DNA of 5,378 bases from an uncultured Collinsella sp. (GTDB taxonomy: Bacteria > Actinomycetota > Coriobacteriia > Coriobacteriales > Coriobacteriaceae). How positions within the stretch are numbered: the stretch's first letter is position 1; every line of letters starts with the position of its first letter. Both the position numbers and the translations under genes were made by a program. The stretch is from NCBI GenBank assembly GCA_900551655.1, contig URWM01000126.1, positions 1 through 5,378 on the forward strand, read 5' to 3'. The notes below the pieces were generated by a model that searched no databases, was not told the DNA's origin, and worked only from the letters and a program-made list of their open reading frames with translations. Shown here piece by piece: positions 1 through 5,378 of the stretch.

Positions 1-50
1 TACGAGATTCCTCTACGTCTCGTGGGCTCGGAGATGTGTATAAGAGACAG
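1..50 (+). other. Illumina Nextera P7/i7 adapter with Tn5 mosaic end (contamination)
   Basis: This is not genomic DNA. Positions 1-8 (TACGAGAT) are the end of the P7 flow-cell sequence, 9-16 (TCCTCTAC) sit in the i7 index slot, 17-31 (GTCTCGTGGGCTCGG) are the Nextera read-2 transposase arm, and 32-50 (AGATGTGTATAAGAGACAG) are the 19-bp Tn5 mosaic end. Biological sequence starts at 51. The adapter extends the minus-strand reading frame of the large gene by a false tail ending SYTHLRAHET and a stop codon. On the plus strand it creates a false start reading MGSEMCIRDS. Both peptide strings are familiar translation artefacts of untrimmed Nextera assemblies. Confidence 0.98.
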
Positions 51-3000
51 TATCGTCGTCAGCCGCCTTGTAGCTCAGCGAGCTGCCGAGCGCTTGGCCC
101 AAATCGTTAAACCCGCTCGTCGACTGGCCGTTGTACTCGCTGGCCTTAATGCCCGCACACTTGTTGAGCGCCGCAGCGGTTGCGTCATTCCAGCTTCCGT
201 ATTGGTTGAGCTGGCCGATACCCATCGACTGGCCCACCAGATCCTCGGCCTGCTGGGCAATAAACTCCGCTCGCGACGCATGGTCGACAAGTTCCTTGAT
301 GGCCGCCGCGTCCGCCGCATTTGCACCCTGAGCCGACGCGAGCTCCTGGTACCAATCCTCGCTGGTGCCGTAAGCATCCTCAAAGATCATCTTGTCCACA
401 TTGACGCCATAGCTGTCGCCCTGCTGGGTCAGCAGCGCCGACGACCCGCCGACCGCGGCCTTGAGGTCAGCCGCAAACTGCGCGGCCTCGTCGTTGCCAG
501 CATCATCGCCCTCGCCGTCGCCGGCGGCAGGGGCGCGACGAGCCTTACGGGCAGCTCCACCTTGGGCTTCGTCCTCTTTACCGCCCTTCTCTTCCTCGGC
601 AAACGCATCGGCGACCATCTGATCAATCGCGTCGTTAAACGCCTGGTCGACATCATTAAACGAGTTATCCATCATATACTCGTGCCACTGCTGCACGGCA
701 TTCGAGAACTCCTGCTGGCGCTCCTCGGCCGCGGCGGAATGCTTTTTGGCCGAAGCGTTGGCGTCAAAACTCAGCATGGTCATAAGCTGAGCATTGGAGA
801 TGCGGTAGGTCTGCGGCATAAAGATCTGCTCAAAGTTTCCGCAGTTCACATAGGTTGAATCATTCGCCTTGTTAAACTCGTCGAGCAGCTTAAGGTAACC
901 CTCGTCCACATACTCCGCCACATAGCGCACATGGGTGCCCTCGCGCGACTTTTGAGTCAGAGGAATCGTCACCGTCTTGCCATCCACGCAGTCCACGTAC
1001 AGGTCGAGCGTGTCGGCGGCCTCTTCGTTTCCCACCTCGAGCGTGATGTCAAAGGTCCAGTAGGCGTTCTTCTTTTGTGGCAGATGATGGAAGGTCCACA
1101 GACTCTTGCCGGTGTCCTTGCCGTCCTTGACCAAGTTTTGCGTACCGCCACGATACGTCACATCAAAGTTCCAGACCGAAGCGCCCGGAACATAGCGCAC
1201 ATAATTGCGAGCCGTCACCTCTGCGGCAGCGGCGGCAACATCGGTCGAGCCCACGCGCGCCTCGAGCGTCACGCGCTCGGCGGCAAGCGTATCCTGCGGC
1301 AGGTCGTATTCAATCTTGGCACGGCCGAGTTTATTGGTCTTGCCAGTGTACTTTGCGGCCGAGGCGCCCGCGCCCACGGTAAGCTGCACGCTTTTGCCGG
1401 GCGCCGCATAAACGTAGGCCACATTGCCCAGCAGGCCGTGGACGTCGGTGTTGTCGACCTCGATGCGCGATCCGCTAACCTCGAGCGTGGTGCTTCCCAG
1501 CGGCAATGTCACCTCGCCCAGCGTAATAAGCGGCGAGATGGCATAGATGCCCGCGGCCTTAGGCTTAAAGCGCACAAAAACATCGGCGCCCTTGCCCTTC
1601 TTCATATCGAGAACGAGGTTGTCGCCCTCCCACGTCGCGTCAGTCCACCATGTACGGGAGCTATCACCGGGGTCGCGAGAGCCTGCGGACACATCCTCGA
1701 CGGCATCCTTTGCCAGCGGAATCTCAATCTTGGCAGTCTGGCTGTCCTTGAGCTCGTAATGAATGCGCAGCTCGGTCTCCACGCCAACGACCGCGGACGA
1801 ATCAGCAATAACCGAGCCCGCCGTCAGCCCGCGCTCGGCACGATACGTCTCCACGTCAAACGTGGGGACGTCGAGCGTCACGTCGAGCTGTTTGCCGTCC
1901 TCAATCTTCACCTGCTTTTGCGCGATATGCTTACCCACGGTCAGCCCTAGGCGGCTAAACGTGGAATAGCTCGTCGCCTGGATGTCGTAGCTCGTCTTGT
2001 TAAAGGCGACGATGGTGTACGAACCGGCCTTAAGGCGCGGCGTCTCGGCCTTCATGATAGGCGTGGTGCCATCGTCTTCGTAGCCCATCAGATAGGTGAC
2101 ACCGTCGGCGACTAGCTTGCCGTCGGACGTACGGAACACCAGCACGCGGTTGGCTCCCTGGTAGTCGCCCTTGGTCGTGACCGTCACCGTACCCCAAGGC
2201 TTCAAGTCGATATCGACCTTGCCAGCCGAGGGCTTCACCGTCGCCGTCGCACCACCCAGCTTGAGGCTTTCTTTGGGCTCGAGCGTTATCTCCAGATCCT
2301 GGTCCGCGTCGGCAATGGCCTGTGACACCACGAGCGCCGTACCCTGGATACGGTAGTCGTTTTCCTTGTCGCCCTTGGCAGGTTTGAGCGTCTTGCCGCC
2401 GCTCTTCACCGTCAGATCGATGTTATCGAGACTATCGAGCTCAATGCGTTCGGTCTTATCCTGGCCCACGATCGGTTCAAGATAGCCCACGTTGAGCTCA
2501 ATCGCGCGCGAGGCCGGAATCTTGGTAAAGTCCTCCGCCTTAATCTCTCCGATATTCCATGTGCCCGTCATCTGGTCGCCCGGGCGCGCCAGCACCATGT
2601 CATAGTAACCGCTGAGCGAAATGCGCAGGGTGGCTGCTGTCTTGGAGAGAGCGTCCGCTGTAAAGCTGCCGTCATCGCCAACCGCCAGCGGTGTGGACTG
2701 CCCCGCCTGCACGAGTGTAGCCGTCGCGCTCTGGGGAAGTTTGCCCGTCACCTGGGCCGCCTCGCCCATCCACTCAAACGTGTAGGCAGGCTTCGAGGAA
2801 TCGACGGAGTCCTTGCGATCGGCCACGGCATCGGCAAGCTTTTTGACCATCGAGGGGTTGCCAGCCGAATCGGTCGCATAGGCATAGATGGTCTGGCCTT
2901 CACTAAAGGGAATCGCATACGTTACGCCATCGATTGTCACGCGCTCATTATAGTCGCCCGGATAGCCCGCCTCACCAAACTGAAGATCGGGGTTCATCAC

Positions 3001-4224
3001 GCGCAGGGCAACGGCATTATGGTTCGTCTCGTTTCCGTATCTCGTGTTCTCAAAAGCTCCCCACTCTATCATTTCCACGCTTTTGGGTAGCACAATCTCT
3101 TTGCCGGCAATCGCAGGATCAAGAGAGGCGAACGCGAGCGCCCCGATAGATTTGACACCATCGCCAATCGTCACCGACGACACAAAGGAGCACCCATCAA
3201 AGGCATAGTGCCCGATCCGCTCCACCGTGCCCGGCACGTTGATCTGCGTAAAGGTGAGTACCGTTGTGTCCGAGACATAGAACTGCGGCACGCCGCAATT
3301 GGCGAAGGCACGATAGTCGATAGTTTTGACCGAAGGCGGCAGCGTTGCCACCACATTGTCGTCAAGTTGTTCGCAGCCCTCAAAGGCCTGCTCGGGAATC
3401 GTGGTAAAGGCCGCGTTGTTGGGCCAGGTCACCGTGTGAAGCGTCTTGCTTCCGGTAAACGCATTCCAACCCAATTCCTCAACCGAATCGGGCAGTGCGA
3501 TTTCCTTGATGCTGCTGCCGCCCAAACCGCCCACAGAGCGGATATGCGAATCGGGGGCAAACGTAATTGATGTGAGCGCAGCGTTTCCCATGCCCTTAAG
3601 ACTCACGACATTTTTGCCGTCGATGGTCGAGGGCACCTCCAACGTGGTAATGCCTGCGTCGCCATACTCGATAGATATTTCGTTGGTGAGGCTATCGATC
3701 GAGAAGTAGTACTGCGCGGGGGTCTGCTCGCCGGCCACGTAGCCATCGTCGTATTCGCCCTTTACACCCGTGGCGCCCTTCGAGGTTGTCCAGAGTTCAA
3801 GCTCCTCGTTCCAGGTTGCCTCGGCACCGGAAGCCTCCTCTTGCTTCTGCTGCTCGGCGAGCTCCTTGCCCTCGACAAGATCGGTGGCGAGCGTACCCGC
3901 AGGTGTGCTCTCGGTCTGCCCGGCGCCCGTCAGGCCTGCCGCCGATGCAATCTCGGAGTCCGGGGGCGTAGGGGTGTCACCGGTATCGAGCACTGTGGGA
4001 TCGGCAGCGCCGGAATCGGGCGCGGGGTCGGCGGCGTCGGCATCAGGCGCGGAGTCGGCGGCGTCGGCGGAGTCTACTTGGTCGACATCCGTCTGCACAA
4101 AGGTGCTATCGGTGGTGAGGGTCTCGGCAAACGCGCCCGCAGGCAACGAACCCGTCACCATGGTGAGGGTCACCGCGGCAACGGTCAGGCGGCGGCAAAG
4201 CGCTCGAACAGTGGTCCACCTCAT
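51..4224 (-). CDS. Very large secreted BspA-like leucine-rich-repeat surface protein, 3'-truncated by contig end
   Basis: The predicted product is an extracellular surface protein, at least 1391 residues long, with its C-terminus lost at the adapter junction. The start chosen is ATG at 4224 (MRWTTV), because AGGAAAGGA lies 6 nt upstream. An in-frame ATG at 4254 has no ribosome site and would put residues before the signal peptide. Residues 1-33 are a signal peptide (basic start, hydrophobic core, AFA cleavage site). Residues 34-165 are an Ala/Asp/Pro/Thr-rich acidic linker. Residues 168-395 form a BspA/Treponema-type LRR domain, opening with ISIEYGDAGITTLEVPSTID and carrying six 'AF' turns at 255, 280, 306, 341, 364 and 390. 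Residues 400-1140 look beta-rich, probably several Ig-like or carboxypeptidase-regulatory-like domains (for example 675-785 and 800-1010), but no exact family is assigned. Residues 1150-1390 are mostly helical, interrupted by a charged linker at 1210-1245. BspA-like proteins are known as adhesins; that role here is inferred. Whether a sortase motif or other anchor follows cannot be seen. Confidence 0.88.
3040..3723 (-). other. BspA-type leucine-rich-repeat domain (inside the large CDS)
   Basis: Residues 168-395 of the large protein. The entry segment has the usual pattern of this family, with a beta strand, then IPSTIDG-like residues and 'VVSLKGMG'. Irregular repeats of about 22-35 residues follow, with the form hydrophobic-x-x-V-P-x-S-V-x-x-I-x-x-x-A-F-x-x-C. 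Clear units are EIALPDSVEELGWNAF, TLPPSVKTIDYRAFANC, NVPGTVERIGHYAFDGC, TIGDGVKSIGALAF and VLPKSVEMIEWGAF. Known members of this family bind host matrix proteins or other microbes. The ligand here is unknown. Confidence 0.82.
3997..4074 (-). repeat. Low-complexity coding repeat for an Asp/Ala/Pro acidic linker
   Basis: Residues 51-76 of the large protein are built from degenerate Ala-Asp-Ser-Ala-Pro-Asp units (ADAADSAPD, then ADAADPAPD, then SGAADP). The DNA shows matching repeats of gcgtcggc-like units. It lies just after the signal peptide and probably forms a flexible, acidic spacer that lets the LRR domain stand clear of the cell surface. Such tracts can change in length between strains. 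Confidence 0.6.
4126..4224 (-). other. Sec signal peptide of the large LRR protein
   Basis: Residues 1-33 of the large protein have the three classic parts: a positively charged start (Arg at 2, 7, 11 and 12), a hydrophobic core around 13-30 (LTVAAVTLTMVTGSLPAG) and an Ala-Phe-Ala cleavage site before Glu34. This marks the protein for Sec export. No lipobox cysteine follows, so it is not a lipoprotein. Confidence 0.85.
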
Positions 4225-4230
4225 GGTCGT

Positions 4231-4239
4231 TCCTTTCCT
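4231..4239 (-). promoter_or_regulatory. Ribosome binding site of the large LRR gene
   Basis: Read on the minus strand the sequence is AGGAAAGGA, followed by six bases (ACGACC) and then the ATG at 4224. It fixes the start at MRWTTV and rules out the in-frame ATG 30 nt upstream, which has no purine-rich site before it. Confidence 0.8.
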
Positions 4240-4283
4240 GAAACCAAAAGTCATCCAGCGTAATCGTCGTCCAAAAACTAAGC

Positions 4284-4317
4284 GAACGGTAGGTTCATAT
4301 ATACGAACCTACCGTTC
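4284..4317. promoter_or_regulatory. 34-bp near-perfect palindrome, candidate operator
   Basis: The arms GAACGGTAGGTTC (4284-4296) and GAACCTACCGTTC (4305-4317) are exact reverse complements. The 8-nt centre ATATATAC contains the self-complementary TATATA, so the whole 34 bp is palindromic apart from one mismatched pair. It lies 60-93 bp upstream of the LRR start codon, overlapping the likely -10 region, which suggests an operator for a dimeric repressor. The alternative is a terminator for the upstream gene, since GCTTAGTTTTTGG follows on the minus strand, but the A/T-rich centre and the gap before the T-run make that weaker. The regulator is not in the window. Confidence 0.6.
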
Positions 4318-4328
4318 TACCTGCGCAA
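4298..4328 (-). promoter_or_regulatory. Possible sigma70-type promoter of the LRR gene
   Basis: On the minus strand TTGCGC (4328-4323) could act as the -35 element, and TATATA (4303-4298), in the centre of the palindrome, as the -10 element. The 19-nt spacing is a little long. It would give a 5' untranslated region of about 65 nt. Both hexamers are imperfect, so this is a weak call that depends mainly on position and A/T content. Confidence 0.3.
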
Positions 4329-4364
4329 ACCGCCACAAAGGGGACAGGCACCTTTGTGGCGGTT
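4328..4364. repeat. REP-like hairpin with GGGGACAGGCACC core
   Basis: The arms AACCGCCACAAAGG (4328-4341) and CCTTTGTGGCGGTT (4351-4364) are exact reverse complements of 14 nt around a 9-nt loop (GGACAGGCA). The combined core AAAGGGGACAGGCACCTTT matches, from memory, a type of dispersed intergenic repeat seen in Coriobacteriia and other bacteria, often near IS200/Y1-type transposase genes. No T-run of terminator quality follows on either strand. It may be a mobile REP-type repeat, a transcript-end stabiliser, or a weak terminator for the gene upstream. Confidence 0.65.
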
Positions 4365-4386
4365 CTGGACTTGGCCGGCCAGTTTG

Positions 4387-4602
4387 TCTCAATCTGTAAC
4401 AGTTAGGCCCTGTTGAGCCTTGTAGTTGTTACAGATCGAGATATTGCTCCAGCCGCCCCCGCTTTGTCTCAATCTGTAACAGTTAGAGGTCAAATTCCCC
4501 GCTTGGTGTTACGGATCGAGACATTAGATTGGCGGCCATTCGGTTCATCTCAATCTGTAACATCTAGAGCCGTTTTGGGCAGTTTGGTGTTACAGATTGA
4601 GA
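4387..4602. repeat. Array of six 15-mers in alternating orientation (three 55-nt inverted-repeat units)
   Basis: The 15-mer TCTCAATCTGTAACA occurs in plus orientation at 4387-4401, 4467-4481 and 4548-4562. Its reverse complement TGTTACAGATTGAGA (with 0-2 changes) is at 4427-4441, 4507-4521 and 4588-4602. Gaps between neighbours are 25, 25, 25, 26 and 25 nt, giving three 55-nt units with an 80-81 nt period. The third unit has perfect arms, the first one mismatch and the second two. Arms are conserved while the loops are unrelated, except that the first two left arms share a 24-nt direct repeat (4383-4406 and 4463-4486). Transcribed in either direction, each unit can fold into a 15-bp stem with a 25-nt loop. 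It resembles a REPIN/BIME-type element more than CRISPR: the repeats are short, they alternate in direction, and no cas gene is present. Its function is unknown. Confidence 0.85.
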
Positions 4603-4639
4603 TTTTGCTAAAGCCGAGGATAGGCGCTGTCACCAAAAC

Positions 4640-5357
4640 CTAGCGCTTGCGACGCTTGGTTGCGGCGAGGCCGGCGGCGGCTACGGTTGCGCCGGCGATG
4701 CCTAGGGCGGCGACCGTCATCGCGGTGGTATCCCCCGTGGTAGCCAGGACAGCATCGCCCTTCTTGGCCTGCGTGGTTTTCTCAACCGTCTTGGTCGTGG
4801 TAGTTGTCGCGACCGGCTTGGCCGCGGGCTTGGCCGCGGGCTTCACCCCAGGCTGCGGCGTCGGCTTGGGATCCGGCGTAGGCTGCGGATCGGGAGTCGG
4901 CGTGGCCTCGGGCGTAAAGGTCAAATCGGTGTTGAGCCACAGGGTGTAGATCCAACCGCTGTCCTCATCGGATACGCTGTCCGCGACCTGGTAGCCGCAC
5001 TCCTGGCCGTTGATCACCAGTTTGGTGTCGGGCGTAAAGTAGAAGCCGCGCGCGGACTTGAGGTAGATACCGTAACGATAGGTCACGCCGGGCTTAAAGG
5101 CGTCGATGTGGTTCGTAATGTTCTGATCCCAGAACTCCTGAGAGTTCACTTCGCTGCCGTCGCTGCCCGTCCAGAACTCACACTGAGGAAGGGAGTTGGA
5201 ACCCGTCGGAACATTCGCCGTAAAGACTGGCCTATCGCCCGCCTTGAAGGTGGTCGTGGCGCCGTTGATCTCGATAACGTCGATGGCCCGCCATTCGTCG
5301 ATCGGCTGCTCGCACAGCATATTGTCGGCGTTTGGCGCGAAGACGCCGTTGACGGTC
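4640..5357 (-). CDS. Sortase-anchored surface protein (LATTGD sorting signal), 5'-truncated by contig end
   Basis: Only the C-terminal 238 residues are present; the start lies beyond the adapter, and the apparent start MCIRDR is adapter-derived. Residues 20-147 form a beta-rich domain with the pattern FKPGVTYRYGIYLKSARGF, then a strand with VINGQE and TLWLNTDL. This type of repeat is common in surface proteins of gut Gram-positives, though I cannot name the family. Residues 150-182 are a Pro-rich stalk (TPTPDPQPTPDPKPTPQPG, then KPAAKPAAKP), followed by a Thr/Lys-rich stretch. The end is a full sorting signal: LATTGD at 204-209, a hydrophobic segment at about 211-232, and KRRKR at the end. 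A sortase would cut between Thr207 and Gly208 and join the protein to the cell wall. Ala at the second position is typical of class E sortase targets in actinobacteria. It lies upstream of the LRR gene on the same strand. The ligand is unknown; an adhesin or pilin-like role is inferred. Confidence 0.88.
4643..4747 (-). other. Cell-wall sorting signal (LATTGD, membrane segment, basic tail)
   Basis: Read on the minus strand, 4747-4733 encode Leu-Ala-Thr-Thr-Gly. Next come Asp, then about 22 mostly Ala/Val/Gly/Leu residues, and finally Lys-Arg-Arg-Lys-Arg just before the TAG stop at 4640-4642. The order and spacing are those of a complete LPXTG-type signal, with Ala in place of Pro. The sortase itself is outside this window. 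Confidence 0.88.
4815..4838 (-). repeat. 12-nt tandem repeat in the stalk of the anchored protein
   Basis: GGCTTGGCCGCG occurs twice in direct tandem (4815-4826 and 4827-4838), followed by a partial third copy (GGCTT). On the coding strand it gives Lys-Pro-Ala-Ala twice. It is in frame, so slippage here would lengthen or shorten the wall-spanning stalk by four residues without breaking the protein. Confidence 0.7.
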
Positions 5358-5378
5358 CTGTCTCTTATACACATCTCC
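5358..5378 (-). other. Nextera adapter, reverse complement (contamination)
   Basis: CTGTCTCTTATACACATCT (5358-5376) is the reverse complement of the Tn5 mosaic end. The final CC matches the read-2/i7 arm, not the read-1 arm, which would continue GACGC. The genomic sequence therefore ends at 5357. The adapter supplies the false start codon and the residues MCIRD at the head of the sortase-anchored protein fragment. Confidence 0.97.

Larger units (their letters stand above)
4225..4639. other. 415-bp structured intergenic region
   Basis: No credible gene lies here on either strand. From the stop codon of the sortase-anchored gene (4640) towards the start of the LRR gene (4224), it holds a 37-nt unstructured leader, the alternating inverted-repeat array (4602-4387), a short perfect palindrome TGGCCGGCCA (4372-4381), a REP-like hairpin (4328-4364), a 34-bp palindrome (4284-4317), and the 5' untranslated region with its ribosome site. 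I see no clear intrinsic terminator for the upstream gene: none of the hairpins is followed directly by a good T-run on the minus strand. The nearest is TTTTT six bases after the 34-bp palindrome. Confidence 0.8.

Noticed and set aside
22..858. Plus-strand open frame of 278 codons starting MGSEMCIRDS
   Set aside because: Its start codon and first ten residues come from the adapter, and the rest is antisense to the helical part of the large LRR gene. No ribosome site, no recognisable domain.
931..1950. Long plus-strand open frame (339 codons) antisense to the large gene
   Set aside because: High-GC coding DNA often leaves open frames on the other strand. The translation is rich in Arg, His and Leu with no domain pattern, while the minus-strand frame is continuous, has a signal peptide and clear LRR repeats.
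4222..4254. Alternative start at 4254 (MTFGFRKGTT) for the LRR gene
   Set aside because: No purine-rich site precedes it, and it would place ten extra residues before a well-formed signal peptide. The ATG at 4224 has AGGAAAGGA six bases upstream.
4372..4381. TGGCCGGCCA palindrome as a separate regulatory site
   Set aside because: A 10-bp G/C palindrome is not rare in DNA of this composition, and nothing else supports a function.
3770..4399. Plus-strand open frame of 209 codons rich in Ser/Ala/Val
   Set aside because: It mirrors the acidic Ala/Asp/Pro linker and signal peptide of the real gene and runs through the palindrome and hairpin. The low complexity is a by-product of the linker repeats.
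4387..4602. CRISPR array
   Set aside because: The repeated unit is only 15 nt (24 nt in two copies), the orientation alternates at each copy, there is no cas gene, and same-direction repeats are 65-66 nt apart with an inverted copy at the same place in each gap.
4387..4602. Integron attC-like sites
   Set aside because: The units are imperfect hairpins, but I see no paired RYYYAAC/GTTRRRY core sites in the right places, no cassette genes between units and no integrase.
4548..4606. Intrinsic terminator formed by array unit 3 followed by TTTT
   Set aside because: The T-run follows on the plus strand only, where no gene needs a terminator. The 25-nt loop is large and the stem is not G/C-rich. 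Units 1 and 2 have no T-run.

Overview
This window is a short piece of a high-GC Gram-positive genome. It is most like a gut actinobacterium of the class Coriobacteriia, and Collinsella or a close relative is my best guess. That rests on GC-rich coding sequence, a BspA-type leucine-rich-repeat surface protein beside a sortase-anchored protein with an LATTGD sorting signal, and a hairpin with a GGGGACAGGCACC core that I recall from repeats in such genomes. The genus is inferred, not proven.

Both ends are artificial. Positions 1-50 are Illumina Nextera P7/i7 adapter plus the Tn5 mosaic end, and 5358-5378 are the same read-2-side adapter in reverse complement. The biological sequence is 51-5357, and both genes are cut by adapter junctions. 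Residues encoded by the adapter (a C-terminal tail ending SYTHLRAHET on the large gene and an N-terminal MCIRD on the small one) are not real protein.

Layout, with both genes on the minus strand: (1) 5357-4640 is the C-terminal 238 residues of a cell-wall-anchored surface protein (beta-domain, Pro/Thr/Lys-rich stalk, LATTGD sorting signal, membrane segment, basic tail). (2) 4639-4225 is a 415-bp intergenic region dense in inverted repeats. It holds six copies of a 15-mer in strictly alternating orientation at almost constant 25-nt spacing, then a REP-like hairpin, then a 34-bp near-perfect palindrome close to the likely promoter of the next gene. (3) 4224-51 is the first 1391 residues of a very large secreted protein: signal peptide, acidic Ala/Asp/Pro linker, BspA-like LRR domain, a long run of predicted beta-rich domains, and an alpha-helical C-terminal part running into the adapter.

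The two genes look like a surface or adhesin locus facing the host or neighbouring microbes. They share a strand, but the 415-bp structured gap and a palindrome upstream of the large gene suggest separate control of the large gene. There is no cas gene, transposase, RNA gene or enzyme. The least explained element is the alternating inverted-repeat array at 4387-4602.
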